From the NCBI RefSeq assembly GCF_015864825.1, contig NZ_JADYWL010000004.1, positions 186,001-250,000 of the forward strand: a DNA stretch of 64,000 bases, in the 5' to 3' direction. Positions within the stretch are counted from its first letter, which is position 1. Every line of letters starts with the position of its first letter. Positions 10,061-20,824 of the stretch are shown here, piece by piece. A program made the translations under genes and the position numbers. The notes below the pieces were generated by a model, which saw nothing but the letters and a program-made list of their open reading frames with translations, did no database searches and had not been told where the DNA came from. This DNA comes from Psychrobacter sp. NZS113 (GTDB taxonomy: Bacteria; Pseudomonadota; Gammaproteobacteria; Pseudomonadales; Moraxellaceae).

Positions 10061-10894
10061 CTAAGGCTTAATAGGACTGTCATCAACTTCTGGCAAATCC
10101 AAAAGTGATAGCGGCATGTTATCAACTCGAGCACCGAGCTTCCAATCATAGATTTGCTCTACTTCCTGCCCGTCTGCTTTCAAGCTGAGTTTTACTTGTA
10201 ACGGCTTAAAGCTAGATGGCATGATAAAGCGACCACGAATACGAACAATGCCTTCAATCGTATCGACTGGATACTCTAAAGGCACTTCTACGAAGTCATC
10301 ATCATTGAGCAGTGTCAATGTTGGCGTCAGTCGTTTTGATGTGCCATCACTGGCAAGCATTCCAACATCAAACATATACTCAAAAGCATTTTCGGGTAAT
10401 GGTTTAATATGAGCGCCAAGCACCTGTAATGGCATGCCGCCTTTACTACTAACGATATCAGCATATAACTCGTTGAGCTGCGAAAGCTGTCTGTTTTCAA
10501 CCGTTAATTCTTGCTTGTTTTCACTCAGCTCTTTTACATTGGCTAAGCTTATCCCCAGCTCTTGCTTGGCAGTAGCCGCTTGATTGATCGCTATTTTATG
10601 ACTAAGACGCGTGTCTTCCAGCTCTTTGGTCGCCTCTTCACTATTGATTAGTGCTTGCTGGGTTTCCGTTTCCATAGAGTGGTAGCCGCGCTGATAGCCG
10701 AGCTTATGACCAAATATCAGTCCAACCACGGCAGTTACCAGTATGACAACCACAAATAGCGCCAGTACCAATGTAGACGCTCCTTGCTGCTCGCGGCCTA
10801 TAGAACTTACTGGGCTAAAACGATGGCGATTGGCGTCTATACACGATGAACGTGCTGACTGTGAGCAAAAGCGTAATACAAACTTAACACGCAT
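10061..10894 (-). CDS. Membrane-anchored coiled-coil protein of unknown function (DUF6776-like)
   Basis: A 277-residue protein with a basic, hydrophilic first 40 residues, one membrane segment (about 42-64, VLALFVVVILVTAVVGLIFG) followed by GYQRGYH, then a long Gln/Glu/Lys-rich coiled coil (about 78-145) and a C-terminal beta-rich domain (about 155-265). Topology suggests a single-pass inner-membrane protein with a periplasmic coiled coil and globular tip. The layout resembles the uncharacterised DUF6776 family; I infer this from architecture only. The first 35-40 residues may not be translated if a later start is used. It follows argC on the same strand by about 100 bp. No function can be assigned. 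Confidence 0.75.
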   Translation of the reverse strand: MRVKFVLRFCSQSARSSCIDANRHRFSPVSSIGREQQGASTLVLALFVVVILVTAVVGLIFGHKLGYQRGYHSMETETQQALINSEEATKELEDTRLSHKIAINQAATAKQELGISLANVKELSENKQELTVENRQLSQLNELYADIVSSKGGMPLQVLGAHIKPLPENAFEYMFDVGMLASDGTSKRLTPTLTLLNDDDFVEVPLEYPVDTIEGIVRIRGRFIMPSSFKPLQVKLSLKADGQEVEQIYDWKLGARVDNMPLSLLDLPEVDDSPIKP

Positions 10895-10997
10895 TTAGGC
10901 GGTATCTCTTAACAATAAGTACCTGTTATTATAGCGGAATTTATAATCAATACCTAGCACCGTAAATGTGAATGATTGGAATATAAAGCAGTCGATG

Positions 10998-12065
10998 TTA
11001 AGGAACAATCGGCGCAAAGTTCAGTCCCATTGACTCATCAAACCCAAACATAACGTTCATGTTTTGCACAGCCTGCCCTGCTGCGCCTTTGACCAAATTA
11101 TCTTGTACTACGATAACCGTCAGCTCAGCACGATCGTTGTCTTGATGCACGGCAATACGTAAACGATTACTGGCACGTACACTACGTGTATCAGGGTAAA
11201 CACCCTTTGGCATCACATCAACGAACGTCTCTGATGCATATGCGTTTTCAAACGCCTGTTGCCAGTCGATAGCAGCCCCAGCATCCGTCAGTTCCATATG
11301 AATTGAGCTTAGCATACCGCGTATCATCGGTACTAAATGCGGTAAAAAACGAATACGATGGGTAAACTGACTATCTAATAGTTGTGCAACACCCTGCTCA
11401 ATTTCAGGTAGATGACGATGCCCCTCGACGCTATAAGCTTTAAAGTTATCTGTTGATTCAGCGTAATTAAGCGCGAGCGAAGCTTGGCGACCCGCGCCAG
11501 ACACACCAGACTTTGCATCAATAACAATGCGAGACTCTATCAAACGTTCTGCTTGTTTATTTTGTGCTTCAATAATCGGCTTCAAACCCAAAATTGCAGT
11601 GGTTGGGTAACAGCCAGGGTTGCCCACCAACAATGCATTTGCAAGTTTATCGCGATTAACTTCAGGTAGTCCATAAACAGCGGTCTTTAATAGCTCAGGA
11701 CACGCATGTGACTGTTTGTACCATTTCTCAAAGTCAGTCAATGACTGCAAACGAAAGTCAGCAGCCAAATCAATGACCTTTACGCCTGCTTGAGTAAGCG
11801 CTTCAGCTTGTTGCATTGCTACGCCGTGTGGTGTCGCAAAAAACACCACATCACACTTTTGTAGCGTCGCAAGCGTATCGTCACCTAAGTCGCTAAAGAC
11901 AATATCTGATATACCGCGTAAGCTTGGGAATATCTCATCAGCTCGTGTACCAGCTTCACTACGCGAGGTTAGCAAATCAATAGATACTTCAGGATGGGCA
12001 GATAATAAGCGAATCAGCTCAATACCTGTATAACCTGTACCACCAACAATCGCTGCTGAAATCAT
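10998..12065 (-). CDS. argC: N-acetyl-gamma-glutamyl-phosphate reductase
   Basis: NADPH-dependent reduction of N-acetyl-glutamyl-5-phosphate to the semialdehyde, third step of arginine synthesis. N-terminal Rossmann motif VGGTGYTGIELIRLL, catalytic cysteine in LVGNPGCYPT (about residue 150), the KSGVSGAGR segment and the active-site histidine in SVEGHRHLPEIEQ are all intact. The 355 residues fit the long ArgC type. AGGAT six bases upstream supports the start. Stands alone between hemE and the DUF6776-like gene; no ARG box was recognised. Confidence 0.97.
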   Translation of the reverse strand: MISAAIVGGTGYTGIELIRLLSAHPEVSIDLLTSRSEAGTRADEIFPSLRGISDIVFSDLGDDTLATLQKCDVVFFATPHGVAMQQAEALTQAGVKVIDLAADFRLQSLTDFEKWYKQSHACPELLKTAVYGLPEVNRDKLANALLVGNPGCYPTTAILGLKPIIEAQNKQAERLIESRIVIDAKSGVSGAGRQASLALNYAESTDNFKAYSVEGHRHLPEIEQGVAQLLDSQFTHRIRFLPHLVPMIRGMLSSIHMELTDAGAAIDWQQAFENAYASETFVDVMPKGVYPDTRSVRASNRLRIAVHQDNDRAELTVIVVQDNLVKGAAGQAVQNMNVMFGFDESMGLNFAPIVP

Positions 12066-12150
12066 AAGATATCCTTTTTTCTTTTACTCAGTAAATAGCA
12101 GATAAATATCACGTCTATGTTAACGCTTATAAGCTTTGCATATTCAAACT

Positions 12151-13287
12151 TTAGATTTTGTAATCGTGCACTGCATCGATAAACACTTTTGCATTGTCAG
12201 GGTTGACCCACTGAGTGATGCCATGACCTAAGTTTGCGACATAACCTGTTTTTTCGCCGCTCGCATAAGCACTATCTAGCATTGCATTTACTTCAGTGCG
12301 AATCGTGGCAGGTGAACCATACAAGGTTGCTGGATCCAAGTTACCTTGGATAGCTTTGCTACTCTGTAGTTTTTTATGCTGCTTGGTCAATTGACGCTGA
12401 CTGTCAGTCAATACTTGACGCGCACGATCAATCGGCATCGTCCAGTCTAGGCCTAAAGCATCAGCTTCGCTATCAGCTTGGATGTCTAACCATAGCCCAC
12501 CACCTTTGGTAAACAACACCACTGGTATTTCCGGATGGCGTACCTTTAGTTCAGCGACAATACGCTTATTATAAGCATGAGAAAAGTCAATAAACTGACG
12601 ATGACCAAGCGCGCCGCCCCAACTGTCAAATATCTGTAAAATTTGGGCACCAGCAACTACTTGCGCATCTAGATAATCAATGACAGACGTTGCCAATTTA
12701 TCCAATAGTTGATGTAGAAAGTCAGGATTGCTGTATAAAAAACCTTTGGTATAGCGATAGTCTTTTGAGCTGCCGCCTTCAATCATATACGTGGCTAACG
12801 TCCACGGGCTACCAGAAAAACCAAATAACGGCACTTGACCATTCAGCGCTTTACGAATACTCGTCACCGCACGCATGACATAATCAAGAGAGTCGGTCGG
12901 ATCAAGCTTTGGTATTCTATCAAGATCCGCTTGTGTACGAATAGGATGCTTAAATTTAGGACCTTCGCCCGCCTCAAAGTATAAGCCCAGTCCCATTGCA
13001 TCAGGGATAGTCAAGATATCACTGAATAAGATGGCAGCATCTAAATCATAACGACGTAATGGCTGTAGAGTGACTTCCGTAGCACGGTCTGTATCTCTAC
13101 ACAGACTCATGAAATCGCCGGCTTCAGCACGGGTCGCTTTATATTCTGGTAAATAACGGCCTGCTTGACGCATCATCCAAACTGGGGTGGTATCTATCGT
13201 CTCAAATCGTAGTGCTCGCAGCAATCTGTCGTTTTTTAATGGCGCAAAGTCGTGCTGAGTTGAATTACTATTGTCTGAAGCACTCAT
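12151..13287 (-). CDS. hemE: Uroporphyrinogen decarboxylase
   Basis: Removes four carboxyl groups from uroporphyrinogen III to give coproporphyrinogen III in haem synthesis. Signature 1 [15 protein letters not shown] is near residue 35; signature 2 ([16 protein letters not shown]) and [14 protein letters not shown] follow; the conserved Asp of the first segment block is present. About 378 residues against 354 in E. coli because of a short Ser/Asn-rich N-terminus. The longest frame starts at a TTG (13293), but GGAG lies 8 nt before the ATG at 13287, which I chose. An AT-rich hairpin lies just upstream of the ribosome-binding site (13304-13341). Follows proB on the same strand. Confidence 0.96.
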   Translation of the reverse strand: MSASDNSNSTQHDFAPLKNDRLLRALRFETIDTTPVWMMRQAGRYLPEYKATRAEAGDFMSLCRDTDRATEVTLQPLRRYDLDAAILFSDILTIPDAMGLGLYFEAGEGPKFKHPIRTQADLDRIPKLDPTDSLDYVMRAVTSIRKALNGQVPLFGFSGSPWTLATYMIEGGSSKDYRYTKGFLYSNPDFLHQLLDKLATSVIDYLDAQVVAGAQILQIFDSWGGALGHRQFIDFSHAYNKRIVAELKVRHPEIPVVLFTKGGGLWLDIQADSEADALGLDWTMPIDRARQVLTDSQRQLTKQHKKLQSSKAIQGNLDPATLYGSPATIRTEVNAMLDSAYASGEKTGYVANLGHGITQWVNPDNAKVFIDAVHDYKI

Positions 13288-13303
13288 GTACAAATCTCCA
13301 AAA

Positions 13304-13341
13304 CAACAAAGTATTCATACTTATCGATGAATACTTTGTTG
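13304..13341 (-). promoter_or_regulatory. Perfect 15-bp hairpin just upstream of the hemE ribosome-binding site
   Basis: CAACAAAGTATTCAT pairs perfectly with its complement across an 8-nt loop and is followed on the minus strand by TTTT and then the GGAG of hemE. It could terminate the obgE-proB transcript or act as an attenuator for hemE; the T-run is short and the stem AT-rich, so which is open. Confidence 0.5.
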
Positions 13342-13473
13342 GATAAAATACGTTAAATAAAAGAATGATAAATATTTATAGAATGGTCGTAGCAACATCT
13401 CAGTTTCAATATTATTAATACATATTTAGACTGAAAATGTGTACATACCAAGCGCTTCTATATTATTAATGTA

Positions 13474-14646
13474 CTATACGGTTAGTGCCAAGTTGTCACG
13501 ATGTACCATGACAACGCGCTCTTCACTGCTACCAAAAATCCTATCAAACTGCTCTGTACGCTCACGGGCTACTCGATGTGCATCCTGCGATGAGAAGTTG
13601 ACTTGCCCAACCGCGATACGCTCACCAGTATCTTGATGGATAATCTCAACCACATCACCTTCATCAAAACCACCACGGACTTCGACAACACCGACCGGTA
13701 GTAGACTTCTATTAAGCTCAGTCAATGCCTTAGCAGCACCTGCATCTACAACCAAGCTACCTGACATGCGTAAATGCGCAGCAAGCCATTGCTTACGGGC
13801 GATAATCTTGTCTTCATCGTTAGTCGTCAATAGCGTACCAACCGCTTCACCTGATACTACACGAGTAATGACATCTTCAATGGCACCGCTCACAATAACA
13901 GTTGGACAGCCACCCATTGCAGCAAGGCGACCAGCACGGATTTTGGTTAACATACCGCCGCGTCCTAGCTTACCGCCATCACCAGCTATATCAAATAAAT
14001 AATCAGCCATCGCACGCTCTTGACGAATCATTTTTGCATTAGGATTGTCACGTGGATTATCTGTGAACACACCATCTTGATCGGTGAGGATGATATACAA
14101 ATCAGCATTGACCATCGCAGCAGCCATTGCCCCTAATGTATCATTATCACCGAATTTGATTTCATCGATGGTAATGGTATCGTTTTCATTGATAACAGGT
14201 AGCACGCGCCATTCTAATAATTGAGTCAGAGCACCTGTCGTATTGAGATAACGGCTACGATTAGACAGATCATCATGAGTCAGTAGCAGTTGCGAGCTTT
14301 GGATACCATGTTGGATCAATGCTGACCACCATGTTTCAATCAAACCCATTTGACCAATAGAAGCACAGGCCTGCAGTGCTGCTAGTTTTTTAGGACGCTC
14401 CTCAAGGTTCATACGTACCACACCTTCAGCAACAGCACCTGACGATACTAACAGCACTTCGACGCCTTGCTTGTGCAGCTTAGCAATCTGCTTGGCCCAC
14501 TCGTATATGGCAGTTCGATCCAGTCCTCGACCGTTATTGGTTAACAACGATGAGCCAATCTTGACAATAACGCGCTGAATATCAAAGTTGCGATTTTGTT
14601 TAACAAATCTTGCTTCTTCGATCGTGTTTTCTATGCCATCTGCCAT
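13474..14646 (-). CDS. proB: Glutamate 5-kinase
   Basis: Phosphorylates glutamate with ATP, first step of proline synthesis, and the point of proline feedback inhibition. Amino-acid-kinase domain: IVKIGSSLLTNNGRGLD near residue 27, LLVSSGAVAEGV, VLPVINENDTI, LGAMAAAMVNADLYIILTDQDGVFTDNPR, then GTGG-like GKLGRGGMLTKIRA. A C-terminal PUA domain (about 300-380) is present, so this is the long form of the enzyme. AGGAG precedes the ATG. It lies 81 bp downstream of obgE on the same strand, a common gamma-proteobacterial pairing. Confidence 0.97.
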   Translation of the reverse strand: MADGIENTIEEARFVKQNRNFDIQRVIVKIGSSLLTNNGRGLDRTAIYEWAKQIAKLHKQGVEVLLVSSGAVAEGVVRMNLEERPKKLAALQACASIGQMGLIETWWSALIQHGIQSSQLLLTHDDLSNRSRYLNTTGALTQLLEWRVLPVINENDTITIDEIKFGDNDTLGAMAAAMVNADLYIILTDQDGVFTDNPRDNPNAKMIRQERAMADYLFDIAGDGGKLGRGGMLTKIRAGRLAAMGGCPTVIVSGAIEDVITRVVSGEAVGTLLTTNDEDKIIARKQWLAAHLRMSGSLVVDAGAAKALTELNRSLLPVGVVEVRGGFDEGDVVEIIHQDTGERIAVGQVNFSSQDAHRVARERTEQFDRIFGSSEERVVMVHRDNLALTV

Positions 14647-14727
14647 ATAAACTCCTTTTTATCTTATGAATTGATTAGGGGATTGATTTAAAAAATTCAG
14701 GTATATCAGTTCAAGCTTGTTCACTTA

Positions 14728-15954
<1,227 letters not shown>

Positions 15955-16086
15955 TCACAATCCAGTTTATGTACTGGTTACAACCAACGGTTATATTATG
16001 GGGTTTTACTGTGTTGTCACAAAAAATATCGTGACAAAATAATCGCTAAAAGCACGCTACTTGTATTTGATATTCAATATGAAAAT

Positions 16087-16119
16087 AACACCCGATAATC
16101 AATCGGACTATCGGGTGTT
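16087..16119 (-). terminator. Terminator downstream of gap
   Basis: An 11-bp perfect stem (AACACCCGATA with its complement, 11-nt loop) followed on the minus strand by TTATTTT. It lies 120 bp past the gap stop; nothing recognisable sits between them. The intergenic stretch up to obgE (15940) shows no gene. Confidence 0.75.
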
Positions 16120-16239
16120 TAAGTATGACAGCTAACGCAATATCAAGCTATCCAAACCAGACGCTATTATGGCAAATTTTGCAGTACGACTGCACCGATT
16201 TACACAATATCAGACAACTGGTTTGTTATGCTTAACGTT

Positions 16240-17673
16240 CTATGCAGGAATCTGAGCGTAGCTGATTCCGGCCATCTGTGTCGCCAGACGCAATACCTGA
16301 GTACTATAACCTACTTCGTTGTCATACCAAACATACACAATAGCTTGATTACCAGTCAGAATAGTCGCTTGCGCATCGATGATGCCAACATGAGTCGTGC
16401 CAACGAAATCAGTCGATACGGCTTCTGTAGAATCTGTATAAGCAATCTGCGACTGCCAAGTGCTGCCGTTGGCAATTTTACGCAAGAATTCATTCAACGC
16501 TTCAGCACTTTCTGGTGCCGTTTTAAGCGTCAAGTTCAAAATTGCTAGGCTGACATTTGGTGTTGGTACACGGATAGCGTTACCCGTTAGCTTACCACTT
16601 AGTTCTGGTAGTGCTTTACCAACTGCTTTTGCCGCGCCTGTGCTCGTGATAACCATGTTCATCACTGCACTACGACCACGGCGGTCTGCTTTATGGTAGT
16701 TATCAACCAAGTTTTGATCATTGGTAAATGAGTGAATAGTCTCTACGTGACCGTTTTCGATACCGTACTCATCATTCAATACATTCAACGTTGGTGTAAT
16801 AGCATTAGTAGTACAGCTAGCAGCACTAACGATAGTGTCATCACCAACCGTGTCATTGTTCACACCATAAACGACATTTTTGATGTCACCACCAGCAGGG
16901 GCAGTTAGTAGTACTTTTTTCACGCCAGTAGATTGTAGATGCTTGCCAAGGCCTGCTTCGTCTTTCCAGATACCCGTGTTATCGATAACGAGAGCATCGT
17001 TGATACCATAAGCGGTGTAATCTATTTCACTAGGATCTTTCGCATAGATAACTTGTACAAAACGACCATTAATAATCATGCCGTTGTTGTCATCATCGAT
17101 ACTGATGCCACCCAAGAATCTACCATGGATCGAATCACGCTCAAGCAATGAAATACGTTTGGCCAAGTCACCAGCAGCTGCTGGACGTACGACGATAGCT
17201 TTTAACTGCATACCTTTTGCACTTGATGCTTGCGCCAGTAATAAACGGGTCAAGATACGACCAATACGGCCGAAACCATATAATACTACATCTGTCGCGC
17301 CATTCACGGCACCTGCATTATTAACAGATTTTAGCGCAGCTTGTACGTCAGTGTCATTAGCAATCAATTGACCAACATCGATACGAGTGGCTTGGATATC
17401 TTTGCTCTCTGCGATGACTTTTACCATTGCTAAAGTATCAGCGATATCAATAGACTTAGCGCCATGGTCACGCAACGCAACTTTTTGATGCAAAGCGAGT
17501 ATTTGACCAACTGAGGTAGAGTCTAGCGTTTCGCCGAACAAGGTCACTTGTACGTCTTGCGCATTATAGAGCTTATTCAATAACCCCATTAGCTCAATCG
17601 CTTGTTGCTCTTGATTGTTATAGTTGCTTAAGTGGTCTTGATGTAATTGGCGTAAGGTATCAGCGTTGCTCAC
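16240..17673 (-). CDS. gap: Glyceraldehyde-3-phosphate dehydrogenase, long form
   Basis: NAD(P)-dependent interconversion of glyceraldehyde 3-phosphate and 1,3-bisphosphoglycerate. Rossmann start LYGFGRIGRILTRLL is at about residue 130, the catalytic cysteine in SAASCTTNAITP, the catalytic histidine in VETIHSFTNDQ, and the C-terminal YVWYDNEVGYS. It is about 477 residues instead of about 335: a helical domain of about 130 residues precedes the dehydrogenase. Such long GapDH forms occur in several gamma-proteobacteria including Moraxellaceae; the function of the extra domain is unclear to me. Frame continues upstream to 17778, but AAGGA sits 8 nt before GTG at 17673 and abuts the ATG at 17682, so I chose GTG. 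Confidence 0.93.
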   Translation of the reverse strand: MSNADTLRQLHQDHLSNYNNQEQQAIELMGLLNKLYNAQDVQVTLFGETLDSTSVGQILALHQKVALRDHGAKSIDIADTLAMVKVIAESKDIQATRIDVGQLIANDTDVQAALKSVNNAGAVNGATDVVLYGFGRIGRILTRLLLAQASSAKGMQLKAIVVRPAAAGDLAKRISLLERDSIHGRFLGGISIDDDNNGMIINGRFVQVIYAKDPSEIDYTAYGINDALVIDNTGIWKDEAGLGKHLQSTGVKKVLLTAPAGGDIKNVVYGVNNDTVGDDTIVSAASCTTNAITPTLNVLNDEYGIENGHVETIHSFTNDQNLVDNYHKADRRGRSAVMNMVITSTGAAKAVGKALPELSGKLTGNAIRVPTPNVSLAILNLTLKTAPESAEALNEFLRKIANGSTWQSQIAYTDSTEAVSTDFVGTTHVGIIDAQATILTGNQAIVYVWYDNEVGYSTQVLRLATQMAGISYAQIPA

Positions 17674-17931
17674 GAGAAACATCCTTATGGTCAGTAATGT
17701 ATGATCAATAAAATATGAAGAAGTATGAAATAGATAGGTTGTGTATGCTTTAAATGGTGACTCTAATATGATAATCAACCACTATCAATATGGGTTATTG
17801 ACACTAGAGTATTTGAATCGCATAGATTTTAGCCTAAAACGCCTCATTTTGCCAGTAGTAACCGATTAGCTAGTGTGCATAATAGGTTTCATTCTCATAT
17901 ACAGACTCATATATAGACAGGGATAAAAATA
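17674..17931. other. gap upstream region, no gene seen
   Basis: AT-rich DNA between gap and the lipocalin terminator. No gene with a plausible start was seen; it presumably contains the gap promoter, which I could not place with confidence. Confidence 0.45.
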
Positions 17932-17954
17932 AAGGCAGCCATGTATGCTGCCTT
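17932..17954 (-). terminator. Rho-independent terminator after the lipocalin gene
   Basis: AAGGCAGC pairs perfectly with GCTGCCTT across a 7-nt loop and is followed on the minus strand by TATTTTTAT. It lies about 130 bp past the lipocalin stop. Confidence 0.8.
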
Positions 17955-18082
17955 ATCAGGTTTTTTTAAAATTAGAATTGCTATAACTTTTTATTAATTG
18001 AAGTGCCTGATAATAAACAGCTCTCAAGCAAATATACAAACTCGTTCTACAATTAGATCTAACGTTTCATATTTAACATTAA

Positions 18083-19249
18083 CTATGGCGTTAAATTTAC
18101 CGTCTGATTGGTTTGCGGCGTTAGCTTAAATTCTTTTAGATCATAGCCTTGCTGTTGCGCAATCTGACGATATTTAGAGTAGGTCTCTTGACTGATATTG
18201 GGCGAACGAGCCAACAGCCATAGATAATCTTTGTCAGGTGTACCGACCAATGCCGTCTTATAATCAGCATCACGTGCTAGCACCCAATAGTCGGCACGGC
18301 CGACTGGTAACCAACGAATCCATGAGGGCAAGAAGGTGACTTTTAGCTTGCTACCAGTCTCATCCGCCGGCTTTGCTAGACCTTCAGCAACAATCTCCGA
18401 GCCATCTTCGGCCATACACTTGTTAGTAACGGTTATACCTTTTCCATCAGCTTTTTGAGCATAATTGGCCGTAACATCACCTGCGCATTTACGTTGAAAA
18501 TACATCGGTAGGCGCCCTATCTCATACCATTTACCCGCATACTGCTTTAAATCAACACTATCTACAGTGGTTGGTGTAGTTGCAGATTTGTGAATGATGG
18601 CACTTGGTTCTATAGACAATGTCTCTGTCGTGGTTTTATCCATCATCGCATTAGTAGCAGCCATAGCCGCTACATTGACTGGTGGCGTAGCAGCATAAGC
18701 TGAGAACGCAGCCAATGGGATAATAATCGCTAAGGCAATACCCGTATGCTTAATCAGTCCATTCATAAATACGCGCTCCGGTATTTCTTTATACGATGAA
18801 AGAGTGGTATCCGATGACAAATCAGTTTTTTGTTCAAAATTTTTGTGCTCGAATTTTTCTTTTGATATGTTCACCTGATCAGCCACAGACTCTGAAGTCA
18901 GTGGCTCAGACAAGGTTACTCCTTGAGACTGTTCAAGACTGCTGTTCAAACCATTATTTTTCGTAATGTCGTTATCAGACATAGCAGACTCTTTAGCCTT
19001 TGGCGGGCTTTTGACAGCGTTTTTGTACCCAAAATAGCTGTCTTGCGAAGACGTGTCTTTTACCGAATGGCTCGGATACTCATCATTCGATTCGTCATGG
19101 TTGTAGCTAGCATCATTGCTGGCATAGCCTGTCCTTCGCGTATTATCCTTATTCAGATAATAACTGCTTGGCTGGCTAGTCTGCTGAGATTGAGAACCAG
19201 CTTCCTGTGAATCAGACCATCCTGACTTAGGTAACTTGTTGGCTTTCAT
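18083..19249 (-). CDS. blc: Lipocalin (Blc family) with a long hydrophilic N-terminal extension or an internal start
   Basis: The C-terminal 170 residues are a bacterial lipocalin: KQYAGKWYEIGRLPMYFQRKC carries the GxW signature, and LVGTPDKDYLWLLARSP is the conserved second block; family members bind fatty acids or lysophospholipids at the envelope. Ahead of it, residue 162 begins a signal-peptide-like stretch (MNGLIKHTGIALAIIIPLAAF, ending SAYAA), with GGAG nine bases before that ATG (18766). Residues 1-161 of the longest frame are Ser/Asn/Asp/Gln-rich and disordered-looking. Either the product is a 388-residue single-pass membrane protein or a 227-residue secreted lipocalin starting at 18766; I cannot decide. 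No lipobox cysteine is present, unlike E. coli Blc. Confidence 0.85.
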   Translation of the reverse strand: MKANKLPKSGWSDSQEAGSQSQQTSQPSSYYLNKDNTRRTGYASNDASYNHDESNDEYPSHSVKDTSSQDSYFGYKNAVKSPPKAKESAMSDNDITKNNGLNSSLEQSQGVTLSEPLTSESVADQVNISKEKFEHKNFEQKTDLSSDTTLSSYKEIPERVFMNGLIKHTGIALAIIIPLAAFSAYAATPPVNVAAMAATNAMMDKTTTETLSIEPSAIIHKSATTPTTVDSVDLKQYAGKWYEIGRLPMYFQRKCAGDVTANYAQKADGKGITVTNKCMAEDGSEIVAEGLAKPADETGSKLKVTFLPSWIRWLPVGRADYWVLARDADYKTALVGTPDKDYLWLLARSPNISQETYSKYRQIAQQQGYDLKEFKLTPQTNQTVNLTP

Positions 19250-19538
19250 AGAATTACCGTTATTAATAATGACTGTGAAAATTTCTTTGTGTATTTATCC
19301 ACCTAACCTAACTCTCTGAACGTCACCAAATTCAAAAAACGCGTTTAATAAACAAATCAGCGCTATAGAATTTGATATTACTACAAAGGTTAAAATATAT
19401 TTTCATAGGCATTTTGCTAATGAACGATAGGCAGTTTGCTTATGAATGATAGAGTAAACACTCTTTAATTAGGTATTCTATATTAAGGACAACTTGACTA
19501 TTAAAATAGTGTCGCTATGTAGGGAAAAGCAACGGTTT

Positions 19539-19608
19539 GTAAGTAACTATGTTTTTATTAGGTATTTATACGGTGGAACAAATACCTAATAAAAACATAG
19601 TTACTTAC
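19539..19608. repeat. Perfect 29-bp inverted repeat
   Basis: Positions 19539-19567 and 19580-19608 are exact reverse complements (arm begins GTAAGTAACTATG), separated by 12 nt. The arms are AT-rich and there is no long T-run after them. It lies between the lipocalin start and the Nudix-ThiE stop. No gene was seen in the rest of this 438-bp gap. It may be a strong terminator for the Nudix gene, or a relic of a small mobile element. Confidence 0.85.
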
Positions 19609-19687
19609 TGGATAAGTATCAGGAGAATTAGTAATAATCCTGATAATTTTCGACAAATAACAGGCTCAAAATAAGTCGAATCTCTTA

Positions 19688-20824
19688 TCAATTTTCCTTG
19701 TTAAAAAACTGACGAATACCAGCAACACTAATACCACCATGTACTAATGCACGGTCAATCATCATGGGTGACAGACCTCCCAAACCAATGACTGGCATAT
19801 CGGCCAGCTGTGCTAAGGCAGACCACGCCTCCCAACCAAGTGGCACAGTATCAGGATGTGTCTGAGTGGCTAATACTGGTGAGATAAAAATACCAATCAC
19901 TGGCGACAGCTGGTGCTGTATTCGAACACTGGCGAGTTTGTTGGCGGCTTTAATACTGGCAATATCGTGACAACTGATTATCAATGGAAAGCTATCCGAT
20001 AAACAAGCCTCAGAGACAGAAAGATCTTGAGCATCTTCAAACCATTGCATCAGTGATGCATGGGTCAAATGATTTGCAACGACTTGATGAGAGATGCTTT
20101 CAGCTTTAGTCGGCATTGGCTCATCAACGTCTACAAATTGGCTGTCAGTACCATAAGGTACAATTACTTGAATGTCTGGACGACCATGCATCAATTGAGC
20201 TGCTAAGTTACCTGAGCGCTCTGGGCAAGCCTCTTTTATTCGAATATAAACCAAAGACTCTGGTGCTAAATGTGCTTGATGATATTGCAACCATGCTGCC
20301 GCTGAATCTGCGCATTCACTAAAATGTGCTAACGGATAGGTAATAGTGATTTGCGTTGGTAATCTCAGCCACTCTAGAATCGTTTTATTCGCAGCAGGCA
20401 AAGGATACTCACCTGCCAATAACTTGGACTTATCTACCCATGTCAGCGCCTGCCCTTCTAGTCCATATTCGCAATGCTTATGCTGCTCGTATTGCTGCAC
20501 TGCCAGCTCAATCTTGTAAACCTGTAGTACAACCTGCTTGTCACCATAGTCATGATGCAAACGACCAAGCTTGACGATAATGTCATTCTCTATAGCAATC
20601 CCTGTTTCTTCAGCGACTTCTCGAACCAGTGCCTGTTCAGCACTCTCATTGGCATCAATCTTACCACCGACGAACTCATAGCAATTGCCTTGATGTTGGG
20701 TAGCATTTCTAAACCCAAGCAAATATTGCTCTTTATGGTGAATAACAGCGACGGCAACGTTTACGATGACTGCTTTTTTATCTATGTTTTGGTTTATTTC
20801 TTGGTTATCTGATTTGCTTGGCAT
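19688..20824 (-). CDS. Nudix hydrolase fused to a thiamine-phosphate-synthase-like domain
   Basis: N-terminal half (about 20-150) is a MutT-type Nudix domain with the full box GGKIDANESAEQALVREVAEETG (G-x5-E-x7-REVxEExG pattern) and NATQHQGNCYEFVGG ahead of it, as in 8-oxo-dGTP pyrophosphatases. The C-terminal half (about 165-375) resembles the TIM-barrel of ThiE/TenI, with ISCHDIASIKAANK and the phosphate-binding PVIGLGGLSP near the end. Such MutT-ThiE fusions are known in gamma-proteobacteria; the barrel's activity is uncertain. The first ATG at 20839 is less likely than 20824, which has AAGGA about 8 nt upstream. Stands alone between lipocalin and hemP. Confidence 0.88.
   Translation of the reverse strand: MPSKSDNQEINQNIDKKAVIVNVAVAVIHHKEQYLLGFRNATQHQGNCYEFVGGKIDANESAEQALVREVAEETGIAIENDIIVKLGRLHHDYGDKQVVLQVYKIELAVQQYEQHKHCEYGLEGQALTWVDKSKLLAGEYPLPAANKTILEWLRLPTQITITYPLAHFSECADSAAAWLQYHQAHLAPESLVYIRIKEACPERSGNLAAQLMHGRPDIQVIVPYGTDSQFVDVDEPMPTKAESISHQVVANHLTHASLMQWFEDAQDLSVSEACLSDSFPLIISCHDIASIKAANKLASVRIQHQLSPVIGIFISPVLATQTHPDTVPLGWEAWSALAQLADMPVIGLGGLSPMMIDRALVHGGISVAGIRQFFNKEN

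Noticed and set aside
16228-16548. 106-residue plus-strand frame at the 3' end of gap
   Set aside because: Almost entirely antisense to the well-supported gap gene; composition is that of a shadow frame.
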